A stretch of 42,370 bases of DNA from an uncultured Bacteroidales bacterium (GCA_902774075.1 CACYGT010000005.1:1-42370); one strand, 5' to 3'; counted from the first letter of the stretch, positions 1 through 8,793 are shown. Numbers and translations: made by a program. Notes: generated by a model not told the origin, from the sequence alone.

Positions 1-190
1 CAAAAGTGGTCTGGAATGCCTCTTCGCTCAGCGTACGGATATCTCCTTGCTGCCAGTACGGACGCAGGGTGTTGAGGTTCTCCGAAGTCAGACCGTCCAC
101 CGTCACTACTACCGTCAGACGCGGCATGGCGAAAGTAAAGAGCGAGAAGAAGCTGAGTATCAGCGTAGTATATAAATGAATCTTGCGCAT
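1..190 (-). CDS. Secreted alkaline-phosphatase-family protein, N-terminal fragment
   Basis: The gene runs off the left edge, so only the first 63 codons are present. The translation opens with MRKIHLYTTLILSFF, a typical signal peptide ending near FAMP, followed by RLTVVVTVDGLTSENL. A beta strand ending in a V-D dipeptide just after the signal peptide is how alkaline phosphatase / type I phosphodiesterase family enzymes begin, with the Asp binding the first metal. The remaining catalytic residues lie outside the window, so the family call is an inference from this start alone. The ATG lies inside the end of the DUF4105 gene (31 nt overlap), so the two are probably cotranscribed and translationally coupled. 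Confidence 0.55.
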   Translation of the reverse strand, partial: MRKIHLYTTLILSFFSLFTFAMPRLTVVVTVDGLTSENLNTLRPYWQQGDIRTLSEEAFQTTF

Positions 191-1155
191 AAGTGTGTCA
201 AAGGAATAATAAGCAGTCTCCACCCAAAACCTACTAAGGGGTGACAGGAGAAGAACGTCAGGAATATAACAATAAGGATCAGTAGTGCGTATGGAACACC
301 GGCTACTACCTCCACCCACCACGACCAGCGTTTGCGTTTGCGGTCGTAGAGGCTGATGAGGCAGATACAAATAAAATACAGCACGAGTCCCAGATACCAG
401 GTCTTGTACCACGGTACAGGCTGTATCTCAAACGGTGCGATCTGTTCGCTCTTGACCAGCATCGTGTCGCCTATACGGGCTTGGCTGATGTAAAGCATCA
501 ATTCTTCCGGTAAGAAGAGCCGCTGGTCTGAGTTCATCGGCTGGTCCGCTTTGGGACCGAAGAGCAAGTTGATACCGGCATTGGACCAAGAGCGGGCGCC
601 TGTGTAGTGGCGAATAAAAGCGCGGTATGTAGTGCCGGTGTTTCCACTATAGTCGGAGACGATCGTGTCGCCTAAGACCTTGGCTATCAACCAATACGGC
701 CGTGTAGCGCAGTTGTCAAAGACGAAGTTATAGAGGTACTTCCTGTTCTCCGGACGGTAGTTCTCCACGAGTGCTTGCCACAATGCTTCGTTCTGCTCGG
801 GCGTGAAGTTAAGCACCTGCTCATAGACCGGTCGATGCGTCTCTTCGTACTCACGCATGAACCACCAATAGGGTGATGCACCTAACTCGTACCAGGTCTC
901 GCCTTTCACAAACTTCCAATAGAAATGGTCCACGTTGAAATCAAAGATACCGTAGTTAAACACCACGTCCAACTCATGGATGCTGTCACATACACGGATG
1001 GCCGTGTGTCCGTAGCGCGCGTATAGTTCTTCGCCCGGCGTGCAGGTCAACAACGACACACGTGCGTGCTCGCTCAGCGTCTGTGCCTGTGCCTGTGCGC
1101 TCAAGGTCAGCAGCAGGCAAAGAAAAAGGCCATATGTACGGAACTTATGCCACAT
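160..1155 (-). CDS. DUF4105 (Lnb N-terminal-like) membrane protein
   Basis: 331 residues. Residues 1-24 form a signal peptide ending in AQAQA. The next 150 residues carry the features of DUF4105: an ARYGHTAIRV segment near residue 46, NYGIFDF, and FVFDNCATRP near residue 149. The conserved His and Cys suggest a papain-like (NlpC/P60-type) active site. The C-terminal 80 residues hold about three membrane helices. Related domains occur at the N-terminus of lacto-N-biosidase-associated proteins; the substrate is unknown. The start overlaps the end of the PAP2-like gene by 11 nt and the end overlaps the phosphatase fragment, so it sits in a compact operon for envelope proteins. Confidence 0.8.
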   Translation of the reverse strand: MWHKFRTYGLFLCLLLTLSAQAQAQTLSEHARVSLLTCTPGEELYARYGHTAIRVCDSIHELDVVFNYGIFDFNVDHFYWKFVKGETWYELGASPYWWFMREYEETHRPVYEQVLNFTPEQNEALWQALVENYRPENRKYLYNFVFDNCATRPYWLIAKVLGDTIVSDYSGNTGTTYRAFIRHYTGARSWSNAGINLLFGPKADQPMNSDQRLFLPEELMLYISQARIGDTMLVKSEQIAPFEIQPVPWYKTWYLGLVLYFICICLISLYDRKRKRWSWWVEVVAGVPYALLILIVIFLTFFSCHPLVGFGWRLLIIPLTHLCARFIYILR

Positions 1156-1780
1156 AACAATAGATCACATAGGGTAGGAACGTACAGGCGAGACCGAGTA
1201 ACCAACCCACGCACACTTGTGCGGGGGTGTGGGCATTCAGGTGCACCCGCGCGTACATGAGAAGCAGCGAGAGCACCAACCAAGGACCTATCAGTGCCCA
1301 AGAAGGAAACACACCGATGCCTAAGTAATAACAGAGCAGGCCTCCTAATAGTCCGCCTATACCGGCGAGGTGCGCACTGACTTTCCACCATAGGTTGATG
1401 AGGGCCACCAGACCGATCGCTATCGTAGCACCGATAGCTACACAACCGATACTGAGCGGCGCATGGAGAACGGACACCATCAGGTAGGCCCAGAAAGCAA
1501 AACCGCAGGCCGAGTAGATATACGGCATCGTGCGCTCGCGCGGGTCATCGATATAGAGGTCCTTGACCTGCCCGCTGCGCATCATCAGCCAGATAGCCGT
1601 GATCGGCAGCACGCAGGTGAACACAAACGTGCCGATGATAGCGATGATAGCCCATAGCGCCGGAACAGTCACCGCATGAGCATAGGCATAGCAAAAGAGA
1701 ATGATCCCGTACGTAGGGATAAAAAGCGGATAGAGAATCACACTCATCGTCTTGGCTGCTATGTTTATCAACTGATTCAT
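1145..1780 (-). CDS. PAP2-superfamily membrane protein (putative lipid phosphatase)
   Basis: 211 residues with about six hydrophobic helices and no signal peptide. A KVSAH segment at 133-137 and RVHLNAHTPAQV at 178-189 resemble the later conserved motifs of the type 2 phosphatidic acid phosphatase family, where the two His residues act as nucleophile and base. The first PAP2 motif (KxxxxxxRP) is not clear; KDLYIDDPRERTMP at 73-86 may be a divergent version. It may therefore dephosphorylate an isoprenoid or lipid phosphate, or be an inactive relative. Its ATG overlaps the rpoN stop codon as ATGA, which indicates translational coupling. Confidence 0.65.
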   Translation of the reverse strand: MNQLINIAAKTMSVILYPLFIPTYGIILFCYAYAHAVTVPALWAIIAIIGTFVFTCVLPITAIWLMMRSGQVKDLYIDDPRERTMPYIYSACGFAFWAYLMVSVLHAPLSIGCVAIGATIAIGLVALINLWWKVSAHLAGIGGLLGGLLCYYLGIGVFPSWALIGPWLVLSLLLMYARVHLNAHTPAQVCVGWLLGLACTFLPYVIYCYVA

Positions 1781-3291
1781 AGGGTCTTACGAAGTCGGGC
1801 TACAGGAATTCCTAACATATCGCGGTACTTGGCTACCGTGCGGCGAGCAATCGGATAGCCTGCCTCTTTGAGCACTTCGACCAGTTGTTCGTCCGTCAAA
1901 GGGTTACGTTTGTCTTCCGCCGCGATCTTCTCCTCAAGGATCTTCTTGATCTCCCGCGTGGAGACTTCGTCGCCTTCGGTATTGGTCATCGATTCGGAGA
2001 AGAAATACTTGAGGGCAAAGATACCGTACCGTGTCTGCACGTGCTTGCTGTTGCTTACACGCGAAATCGTCGAGACGTCATATCCCGTACGGTCGGCGAT
2101 ATCCTGAAGCACCATAGGCTTGAGACTCGTCACTTCACCGTCCAGGAAGAAATCATATTGGAACTTAAGAATCGCAGTCATCGTGCGCATCAGAGTCTCG
2201 TTACGTTGTTTGATGGCGTCGATGAAGAACCGCGCAGCGTCCAGTTTTTGTTTGATGAAGGTCGTTGCTTGCCGGTTCTCTTTGCTCTTGGGCAGTTTCT
2301 CGTAGTTAGCGAGCATCTCGGTATATTCGCGACTCACATGCAGTTCGGGTATATCGCCTGTGTTGAGCACCACATACAACTCATCGTCGCGTTCCTCGAT
2401 CGTGAAATCGGGAATGATCGTCTGCTGCTGGGTCTCATAGACCGAACCGGTAAACGCATTCGCAGGCTTTTGATTGAGACGTAAGATCTCCTGCACGGCC
2501 GCATTGAACTCATCGTCTGTACACTGCAGGCGTTGTTTGACCTTCTCAAACTGATGCTTGGAGAAAGCCTCAAAATGACGATAGATGATCATGAACGCCA
2601 GATCAACAGCATCGGAGGGTTCGCTGTCTAACTTGACCTCCAACTGCTTAAGCAGACACTCCTGCAAGTTGGCGCTGGCGATACCGGGCGGGTCAAACTC
2701 CTTGATCTGCTTTACGATAGCTTCCATCTCGGCATCCGAGATCGTTATCTGCTCCTGGAAAGCCAGGTCGTCTACCAACTGCTCGGTCGTTCTCCTCAGA
2801 TAGCCGTCGTCGTCGATATTGCCCAGTACCCACTTGGCGATATGCCGTTGTTCCTTGGTCATATCGGTCAAGTACACCTGTGCCTTGAGTTCTTCTATCA
2901 GACTGCTTCCTCCGATGATAGGCACCTCGCGACGGTCTTCGTCGGCCGGGTTATACTGCTGATGTAGCATGTAACTCGGTGTCTCGTCGTCAGACACATA
3001 CTGCTCGTAGTTAAAGTCCTCGTTCTGCAGCGGGTCGCGTTGGCGTCCCTCGTCGTATCCGTCGTCGGGCATGTAGTTATCGTCGAAATCATCTTCCTCC
3101 AAGCCCCGCATGCGCTCTTCCTCTAATCGCTCATCCTTCCCCTCTTCCAGCGCCGGGTTCTCCTGCAACTCCTCATTGATGCGCTGATTCAACTCGATAG
3201 ATGGTAACTCGAGCATACGAATCACCTGTATCTGTGTGGGCGTCAACTTGGTAGTGGCCGATAAGTTCTGTTGTAGTCCGACGGTCTGCAT
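1777..3291 (-). CDS. rpoN: RNA polymerase sigma-54 factor
   Basis: 504 residues. Region I is the N-terminal glutamine- and leucine-rich segment (GLQQNLSATTKLTPTQ), which binds activators. It is followed by an acidic region II (about residues 50-125), the core-binding domain, and the RpoN box ARRTVAKYRD at 482-491, which reads the -24 promoter element. The length is normal for the family. Sigma-54 directs activator-dependent transcription, but no AAA+ enhancer-binding protein is encoded in this window. The ATG is the last three bases of a tandem heptamer tract shared with the end of the upstream aminotransferase gene. Confidence 0.97.
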   Translation of the reverse strand: MQTVGLQQNLSATTKLTPTQIQVIRMLELPSIELNQRINEELQENPALEEGKDERLEEERMRGLEEDDFDDNYMPDDGYDEGRQRDPLQNEDFNYEQYVSDDETPSYMLHQQYNPADEDRREVPIIGGSSLIEELKAQVYLTDMTKEQRHIAKWVLGNIDDDGYLRRTTEQLVDDLAFQEQITISDAEMEAIVKQIKEFDPPGIASANLQECLLKQLEVKLDSEPSDAVDLAFMIIYRHFEAFSKHQFEKVKQRLQCTDDEFNAAVQEILRLNQKPANAFTGSVYETQQQTIIPDFTIEERDDELYVVLNTGDIPELHVSREYTEMLANYEKLPKSKENRQATTFIKQKLDAARFFIDAIKQRNETLMRTMTAILKFQYDFFLDGEVTSLKPMVLQDIADRTGYDVSTISRVSNSKHVQTRYGIFALKYFFSESMTNTEGDEVSTREIKKILEEKIAAEDKRNPLTDEQLVEVLKEAGYPIARRTVAKYRDMLGIPVARLRKTL

Positions 3292-3316
3292 AAATCACAA
3301 ATTATAAATCACAAAT
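3289..3316 (-). repeat. Heptamer tract across DegT stop and rpoN start
   Basis: Four exact 7-bp units, alternating ATTTGTG and ATTTATN on the minus strand. They encode the last four residues and stop codon of the aminotransferase, fill the whole spacer, and finish with the rpoN ATG. It is one member of a family of locus-specific heptamer tracts in this window. Confidence 0.9.
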
Positions 3317-4441
3317 ATTGATCAGTTCCAAAACGTTGGAAGTGATAAATGCCAATTGTTCCTTATCCAATTCCGTATGCATAGGCAGCGACAGCACGCA
3401 GGCTGCGAGCTTTTCTGCTACGGGGAAGTCCCCGTCTTTATAACGCGGATCAAGGTACGCTTTCTGCTGATGGAGCGGTACGGGGTAGTAGATCATCGCC
3501 GGTATGCCGCGCTCCGCTAAGCCTTCGCGCAGTTGGTCTCGGTCTGCACCTACCACGCGAAGCGTGTATTGGTGGAACACATGCGTGGAGTGCTCCTGTC
3601 TGCCCGGGATCAGTAGTTTGTCATTGTTCGCAAACGCTTTGTCATAGTACGCTGCAGCACGTTGACGGGCCTCGATATACTCGTCCAGGTGCGGTAACTT
3701 GGCGTCTAAGACTGCCGCTTGGATCGAATCCAGACGACTGTTGACTCCTATCTCGTCGTGGTGATAACGTACACGGCAACCGTGGTTAGCGATAGCGGTC
3801 ATACGGTCCGCCAGCGCATCGTCGTTGGTGAAGATAGCGCCGCCGTCACCGTAGCAACCTAAGTTCTTCGATGGGAAGAAAGAGGTGCAACCGATATGTC
3901 CGATCGTGCCGGCTTGTTTCGTCTCGCCGTTGGCGAAGGTGTACTGTGCGCCGATGGCTTGACATGCGTCTTCGACCACAAACAAGTTGTGCTCCTTGGC
4001 CAGCGCCATGATGGCTTCCATGTTCGCGCACTGACCGAACAAGTGAACCGGTACGATGGCTTTCGTACGAGGGGTGATGGCGCGGCGTACGGACTCGATG
4101 TCCATGTTCATCGTCTCCCATTCGACATCTACCACTACCGGTGTCAGACCTAAGAGAGCCACCACTTCGGCGGTTGCAATGAAGGTGAAAGTAGGCGTGA
4201 TGACCTCGTCGCCGGGTTTCAGACCCAGACCCATCAAAGCAATCTGTAACGCGTCTGTGCCGTTACCTACAGGGATCACATGCTTGGCGCCTGTGTACTG
4301 CTCCAAGTGCTGCTGAAAATCTTTCACTTTCTGCCCCTTGATGAAAGCGGCAGAGTCAATGACTTCCTGAATACCGGCATCTATGTCCTGCTTGATACGC
4401 TGATACTGCGTTTGCAGGTCCACCATTTGTATCTTTCTCAT
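3302..4441 (-). CDS. DegT/DnrJ/EryC1/StrS-family sugar aminotransferase
   Basis: 379 residues, PLP-dependent fold type I. The phosphate-binding GNGTDAL lies at 60-66, the pyridine-nitrogen Asp in VVEDACQAIGA at residue 158, and the Schiff-base Lys in FFPSKNLGCYGDGG at residue 192. The N-terminus (VDLQTQYQRIKQDI) and overall sequence resemble WbpE-type enzymes that aminate nucleotide-linked 3-keto or 4-keto sugars for O-antigen or glycan synthesis. The exact sugar cannot be told. It follows the YbbR gene with an ATGA overlap. In many Bacteroidales I would expect coaE at this position, and it is absent here. The last codons are made of heptamer repeat. Confidence 0.88.
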   Translation of the reverse strand: MRKIQMVDLQTQYQRIKQDIDAGIQEVIDSAAFIKGQKVKDFQQHLEQYTGAKHVIPVGNGTDALQIALMGLGLKPGDEVITPTFTFIATAEVVALLGLTPVVVDVEWETMNMDIESVRRAITPRTKAIVPVHLFGQCANMEAIMALAKEHNLFVVEDACQAIGAQYTFANGETKQAGTIGHIGCTSFFPSKNLGCYGDGGAIFTNDDALADRMTAIANHGCRVRYHHDEIGVNSRLDSIQAAVLDAKLPHLDEYIEARQRAAAYYDKAFANNDKLLIPGRQEHSTHVFHQYTLRVVGADRDQLREGLAERGIPAMIYYPVPLHQQKAYLDPRYKDGDFPVAEKLAACVLSLPMHTELDKEQLAFITSNVLELINICDL

Positions 4442-5373
4442 TGTTCTACTAAAAATTCCACCACTCCCGGATAAGCCCAGGCGGCGGTGATATAAGGATT
4501 GCTGTAACGTAACTCAACGTCCAGCTTGTCTACACGTTGCGGCGAATAGGTGCACACAGCGCGGATGTCCTTCGACTGAACTTGACTGAAATGACTCAAG
4601 CTCACGCGTACGTTCACTTCTACTTCGCGCGGGAAGAGACGAAGATGCATGTCCTCTGGCACACCAAGCACTTGAAGCGGAACAAGGAACTTCTTCTCCG
4701 TGAAGCGCTCCGAGATGACACGGAGGGTCACACTGTCTATGTCGCCACGTACATGCTCGGGAAGCACTAACGCCAAGCGTTGCTCCACCGTGTCGATGAC
4801 TTCTTTCAGTTCCACCGTCTCGGTACAGATCGAGTCAATCGCCGCCAGCGTCTTGTCTTGTCCGTAGATCTTCACCTTAGAGCGACTCAGCGTCGGACTG
4901 CCTACCAACTGGTACTCGTCCGCTAGCGTCAGATCGTATAGCGGAACGATCTTCACCGTCTTCTCCTGCTCCGTGAAATAAGGACAAGAGATCTCTTCCG
5001 GCATCGTGCTGATAAGCCGGCTTGTACCTTGCAGAATATCACTGATACCGCGCCTGAGCGCGTCAGAAGGCACGTGGATCGTACCTTTCTCTCCGTGGAT
5101 ATACTGCCTCAGGTCGATCGTCAGACGCAGATGTTCGCGATGATAGGTGTTCAGACGTGCACCTGCATCACGCACCTCGATAAGCACCGTGTCCGGCAGA
5201 GTGCCGCCTAAACCGATAGCACCCGGCTTGCCCGTGTATTGAATCAACACAGGCACGCGCGTGTTACGAACCGAGTTCATCGCGTGGCCGTACCAAACGA
5301 TAGCGGCCAGCACGAAGAACAACAGGAACGTCATTACTTCCCGCCACTTGATATGTGCGAAAAAATATTTCAC
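4438..5373 (-). CDS. YbbR-domain protein (CdaR-like)
   Basis: 311 residues. An N-terminal membrane helix (about 13-30) is followed by extracytoplasmic beta-rich YbbR-like repeats (about 35-235) with recurrent LPxxV-type strands, and a C-terminal tail. YbbR/CdaR proteins regulate the diadenylate cyclase CdaA in Firmicutes; the Bacteroidota versions have no settled role. The start is GTG at 5373, immediately after the yajC stop. It gives the expected MKYFFAHIKWREV beginning, whereas the next ATG would cut into the membrane helix. The order nusB-yajC-YbbR is usual for Bacteroidales. Confidence 0.82.
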   Translation of the reverse strand: MKYFFAHIKWREVMTFLLFFVLAAIVWYGHAMNSVRNTRVPVLIQYTGKPGAIGLGGTLPDTVLIEVRDAGARLNTYHREHLRLTIDLRQYIHGEKGTIHVPSDALRRGISDILQGTSRLISTMPEEISCPYFTEQEKTVKIVPLYDLTLADEYQLVGSPTLSRSKVKIYGQDKTLAAIDSICTETVELKEVIDTVEQRLALVLPEHVRGDIDSVTLRVISERFTEKKFLVPLQVLGVPEDMHLRLFPREVEVNVRVSLSHFSQVQSKDIRAVCTYSPQRVDKLDVELRYSNPYITAAWAYPGVVEFLVEQ

Positions 5374-5712
5374 TTATTTCTTCTCTTCTTGAGCTGCGTT
5401 CTGAACGTCTGCTACGTCAGCGAAGACACTGTCTTTGCTCACTTTGATCGTCACATCCTTCGCGATTGTGATGATAAACGTGGTCTCTTGAACCTCTTTG
5501 ATCTCACCGTAGATACCGCCTGCGGTCACTACCTTATCGCCTTTCTTCATCGACTCGCGTTGTTTCTGTAACTCCTTCTGTTTCTTGGTCTGCGGACGAA
5601 TCATAAAGAAATAGAACACGACGAAGATGAGGATCATCATGATCCAGAACGTCCATTGACTACCTTGTTGTTGTGCAGCGCCTTCTGCCTGCAAAAAAAT
5701 CAAATTTAACAT
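5374..5712 (-). CDS. yajC: Preprotein translocase subunit YajC
   Basis: 112 residues. A single N-terminal transmembrane helix (about 21-38, ending FFMIRPQTKKQKE) precedes a cytoplasmic domain with the family signature KKGDKVVTAGGIYGEI near 57-72. YajC associates with SecDF and the SecYEG translocon at the inner membrane. A Glu/Lys-rich tail follows. It lies between nusB and the YbbR gene. An A/T-rich leader ending ATATTATG precedes it, and a five-unit octamer tract separates it from nusB. Confidence 0.95.
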   Translation of the reverse strand: MLNLIFLQAEGAAQQQGSQWTFWIMMILIFVVFYFFMIRPQTKKQKELQKQRESMKKGDKVVTAGGIYGEIKEVQETTFIITIAKDVTIKVSKDSVFADVADVQNAAQEEKK

Positions 5713-5724
5713 AATATAAAAATT

Positions 5725-5764
5725 ATTAACAGTTTAACAATTTAACAGTTTAACGGCTTAACGT
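5725..5764 (-). repeat. Octamer tract after nusB
   Basis: Five back-to-back 8-bp units (TTTAACNN and close variants, plus-strand reading) fill 40 bp starting directly at the base after the nusB stop codon. It belongs to the same class of tracts as the heptamers, with an 8-bp period. Confidence 0.9.
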
Positions 5765-6718
5765 TTACTTCACCGTCAGTGCTTTGAAGCAATCGCCTTC
5801 GCTCTTCATGTCACGGAGGATCTCGGTCAGTATACCGTTAACGAACATGTAGTTCTTGTCGCCCGAATACTCTTTGGCCAACTCGATATACTCGTTCATC
5901 GACACCGTGAGGGCAATATCCTCAAACTCAAGTATCTCCGTCAGCGCGGTCTCCACGATGATACGGTCCATATACGCGATACGGTCTGCCTCCCAGCCTT
6001 TGAGGTGCGTGTTGATCAACTCCTCGTTGCGTGCGTGCGCCGCGATCGTCTTCTCCAGTAGCTTTGTAGCAAACGCCAACTCGTCCTCGCTGTCGAACAT
6101 CTCCAGCAGCGGGGTATCCGGCGTGCTGTCTTCTTTGAAACGCTTGATGGTTTTGATCACATAGCTGATGATCACATCCGCGTCGGTCGTCCAGTTGGAC
6201 TTGTCCAGCACCACCTCCATCTCATCCAAGGCATCATTCAGCGCCTCGCTCTCGGCCAACAGGTGTTGGTAGATCTGACGCCAGAGTCGTTTGTCGTCCT
6301 CATAGGTGCAGCTCTCCGCTTCCATATATGCGCGGTAGAAATCACTCTCTGTCATCCGGCGATAGACATCCTCTACGGCCGGAATACCGCTGTCCCAACT
6401 CAGATGCTGCTCCTGCATGCGGGCGCGTAAGGCGCGGTTATCAAACAACTGCTGTGCCAGACGGTTCTGCACAAAACGCCTGTTCGGCGTCCACTCTGTG
6501 TGCGTGGCACGTGCACGACCCATCTGCTCCTCCAACTGCTGCTGGGCATAGGCGGTCAACTCGTTCGCAAAATCAAGCAGCACAAAATACAAATCATAGG
6601 TGTCGGCAAAACTCTTCCGCAACTCTTTGCGGGCAGTCGTTACCGTCTTGTCATTGTCTTTGTAATAGGCGAACAACGTCTGGATAACACGTGTCCGCAC
6701 CATGGTTCTATTAATCAT
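5765..6718 (-). CDS. nusB: Transcription antitermination factor NusB
   Basis: 317 residues from the ATG at 6718 (MINRTMVRTRVIQ). The start is chosen because Bacteroidota NusB proteins begin this way and because a good promoter places transcription start near 6740; the in-frame ATG at 6778 lies upstream of that. As usual for the phylum the protein is about twice the length of E. coli NusB: an extra helical N-terminal half precedes the canonical C-terminal domain (about 215-310) with DRIIVETALTEIL and NEYIELAKEYSGDKNYMFVNG. NusB with NusE binds boxA RNA in rRNA antitermination. It is first in the nusB-yajC-YbbR operon. Confidence 0.93.
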   Translation of the reverse strand: MINRTMVRTRVIQTLFAYYKDNDKTVTTARKELRKSFADTYDLYFVLLDFANELTAYAQQQLEEQMGRARATHTEWTPNRRFVQNRLAQQLFDNRALRARMQEQHLSWDSGIPAVEDVYRRMTESDFYRAYMEAESCTYEDDKRLWRQIYQHLLAESEALNDALDEMEVVLDKSNWTTDADVIISYVIKTIKRFKEDSTPDTPLLEMFDSEDELAFATKLLEKTIAAHARNEELINTHLKGWEADRIAYMDRIIVETALTEILEFEDIALTVSMNEYIELAKEYSGDKNYMFVNGILTEILRDMKSEGDCFKALTVK

Positions 6719-6746
6719 AGATTTGACGTATATCTTAAAAATGCGT

Positions 6747-6779
6747 GCAAATTTACTCAAAAAAAACGGAATATACAAA
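6747..6779 (-). promoter_or_regulatory. nusB promoter
   Basis: Bacteroidota -7 element TAAATTTGC (6755 to 6747) and -33 element TTTG (6779 to 6776), spacer exactly 20 bp. The predicted start of transcription is about 20 nt before the nusB ATG. Confidence 0.8.
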
Positions 6780-6805
6780 TAATTTTTAATTATTTTTCAC
6801 AAAAT

Positions 6806-6838
6806 TTTGCATATATGCAATTTTTTTACTAATTTTGC
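6806..6838 (+). promoter_or_regulatory. Promoter of the PUR-family gene
   Basis: -33 TTTG at 6806-6809, 20 bp spacer, -7 TAATTTTGC at 6830-6838. It diverges from the nusB promoter, with the two -33 boxes 26 bp apart. Confidence 0.8.
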
Positions 6839-6864
6839 ACCGGATTTCTTAAAAATAGTAGACA

Positions 6865-7233
6865 ATGGAAACAAAGAAGCAGGAAGAGAGACGTGATCAG
6901 GAGATCGTTTACAGCCGTTCCGTCAAGGCCGGAAAACGTATTTATTACTTAGATGTTCGTAAGGCGCGAAATGCAGATCTCTATCTCTGCATCACGGAGA
7001 GCAAACGTCTGCAGGGCGAGGGAGAAGAGGCTCCGACTTTTGAGAAGCATAAGATCTTCTTGTACAAAGAAGATTTTGCGCACTTCACCGAGGGATTGCA
7101 GGATGTGATTGCTTTTGTGCAGAGCCAGTTAGGCGCCATCGAAGAGCGTCCGGAGTGGACACCTGAGGCGGAGAATAAAGAAGAAGCGAACGAAGAACCT
7201 AAGAAAAAAGGTATCTTCGGATTTTTCAAATGA
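6865..7233 (+). CDS. PUR-family nucleic-acid-binding protein (DUF3276)
   Basis: 122 residues. A single PUR repeat (about 12-93) is visible from EIVYSRSVKAGKRIYYLDVR and LYLCITESK through KIFLYKEDF; it resembles the Bacteroidota DUF3276 proteins and Borrelia BpuR, which bind single-stranded DNA or RNA. The tail (about 95-122) is acidic and then basic, ending KKKGIFGFFK. It has its own promoter, stands alone, and its 3' end overlaps coaBC tail-to-tail by 8 nt. It probably acts as a pleiotropic RNA/DNA-binding regulator; its targets are unknown. Confidence 0.88.
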   Translation: METKKQEERRDQEIVYSRSVKAGKRIYYLDVRKARNADLYLCITESKRLQGEGEEAPTFEKHKIFLYKEDFAHFTEGLQDVIAFVQSQLGAIEERPEWTPEAENKEEANEEPKKKGIFGFFK

Positions 7234-8434
7234 TGGCATCCAGGATGCCTTCAGCTATAGAAGCTTTGGATTGAAGGGGTAGGGAGGTCGCAGTACCGTC
7301 AGGCAGGAGGATAGTAACGACGTTAGTATCCCCGCCAAAACCTGCGCCCTTGTCCCGTAAGGAATTGAGGACGATAGCGTCCAAGTGCTTGCGCTCCATC
7401 TTACGGAGCGCATTTTCTTTTTCGTTCTGCGTCTCCAACGCAAAACCGATCAACCGCTGACCTGCACGCTTGGTCTCACCCAAAGCCTTTGCGATATCAG
7501 GAGTCATCGTGAGGTGCAGATCAAGAGCGGTCTGCCCTTCTTCTTTTTTGATTTTGTTTCCCGCTGTCTGTTCCGGAGCAAAGTCCGCTACGGCCGCGCA
7601 GAGGATGGCGGTATCGTTTTTCGGCCACTCAACTACGCAGGTTTCGTACATCGCCTGTGCACTGAGAGCGTCGATACGGCGGATAGCACCGAAAGGATTG
7701 AGAACGGGAACGGACACTGCTCCGCAGACCAGGGTCACCTGGGCGCCTCTACGCGCGCATGCTTGCGCCAGCGCGACACCCATCTTACCTGTCGAGTAGT
7801 TACTGATGAACCGCACAGGGTCGATCTTTTCCTGCGTACCGCCGGCAGTGATGAGTACCTGCTGCCCGGCCATCGTCTGCGGCGTCAAAGCGTACTCCAG
7901 CGCCTCGTGCAGTTCCTCCACCTCCGGCATGCGACCTTTGCCGCTCGTACCGCAGGCCAAAAGCCCTTCGGCGGGTTCTACCACGCGGATGTTCTGCCAT
8001 CCGCGGATCGTCTCTATGGCTTTCTGCGTAGCAGGGTTCTCCCACATCTTATCGTTCATCGCCGGTGCTACCACGATAGGCTTGCGAGCTACGCACGAAC
8101 AGATAGTGGTCGTGAGGGCATCGTCGGCGATACCTGTCGCCATCTTCGCCAGCACATTCGCGGTCGCCGGTGCTACGATCATCGCGTCGCACCACTCCGG
8201 CAAGGAGATATGCTCCGTCGCATGCTCGTTGATGGCGGCAAACACATCCGAATAAACCCTGCTGCCCGAAAGGGTCTGCAGGGTCAGTTCGGTAACAAAC
8301 TCCAGCGCGTTCTTCGTCGTAGCTACCCTTACCTCTGCGCCCGCTTTGACCAACGAACGAATGAGTTCAGGTATCTTATACGCCGCGATCCCGCCGCTGA
8401 TACCAACTACGATGTGTTTGCCTTGAAGCGACAT
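7226..8434 (-). CDS. coaBC: Bifunctional phosphopantothenoylcysteine decarboxylase / phosphopantothenate-cysteine ligase
   Basis: 402 residues covering two steps of coenzyme A synthesis. The N-terminal CoaC flavodoxin-like domain shows GISGGIAAYK at 11-20, the catalytic His75 in EHISLPEW, PAMNDKMW at 124-131 and the substrate lid CGTSGKGRM at 161-169. The C-terminal CoaB domain starts near 185 (GQQVLITAGGTQEKIDPVR) with SNYSTGKMG and the GNKIKKEE loop. Length and fusion are normal. It follows rpoZ and bamD in the same direction, a conserved Bacteroidales order. Confidence 0.97.
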   Translation of the reverse strand: MSLQGKHIVVGISGGIAAYKIPELIRSLVKAGAEVRVATTKNALEFVTELTLQTLSGSRVYSDVFAAINEHATEHISLPEWCDAMIVAPATANVLAKMATGIADDALTTTICSCVARKPIVVAPAMNDKMWENPATQKAIETIRGWQNIRVVEPAEGLLACGTSGKGRMPEVEELHEALEYALTPQTMAGQQVLITAGGTQEKIDPVRFISNYSTGKMGVALAQACARRGAQVTLVCGAVSVPVLNPFGAIRRIDALSAQAMYETCVVEWPKNDTAILCAAVADFAPEQTAGNKIKKEEGQTALDLHLTMTPDIAKALGETKRAGQRLIGFALETQNEKENALRKMERKHLDAIVLNSLRDKGAGFGGDTNVVTILLPDGTATSLPLQSKASIAEGILDAII

Positions 8435-8458
8435 TATTTCTTAGCCGCAAGGGCTCGA

Positions 8459-8791
8459 TTACTTCAGCGCTTCGTCGCGGTTGCCGGAACGGTAAACGAG
8501 GTCGCCGTCGATAAACTCTTGAGTAGCCATCAAGGTCGGCTTCGGAAGACGCTCGTACTGACGGCTGATCTCGATCTGCTCCTTGTTCTCAAACGTCTCG
8601 TCCAGCGTGTCCTGAGGAATAGAGAAATCCTGCAGTTTTGCGTCTAACTCACGCTTGATACCCGTGCTGATCTGATTCGCACGACGGGCGATGATCGCTA
8701 CGGTCTCATATACATTACCTACCGGCTCTGTCAATTGGTTGATGTCTCTCGTCACCGTGTTACGCGGTGCTTTCGAATTTTTGTAATCCAT
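8459..8791 (-). CDS. rpoZ: RNA polymerase omega subunit, Bacteroidota type
   Basis: 110 residues from the ATG at 8791 (MDYKNSKAPRNTVTRDI). An ATG-like start ten codons upstream lies in the heptamer tract and would add repeat-encoded residues, so it was not used. The core VYETVAIIARRANQISTGIKREL is the omega/Rpb6 fold segment that clamps the beta-prime C-terminus. The extended tail LPKPTLMATQEFIDGDLVYR is typical of Bacteroidota omega proteins, often annotated only as hypothetical. It sits between bamD and coaBC. Confidence 0.85.
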   Translation of the reverse strand: MDYKNSKAPRNTVTRDINQLTEPVGNVYETVAIIARRANQISTGIKRELDAKLQDFSIPQDTLDETFENKEQIEISRQYERLPKPTLMATQEFIDGDLVYRSGNRDEALK

Positions 8792-8793
8792 AT

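Noticed and set aside
7385..8647. A 420-codon open frame on the plus strand opposite coaBC
   Set aside because: It lies antisense to a gene with intact catalytic motifs; its translation is Arg/His-rich with no domain, so it is a shadow frame.
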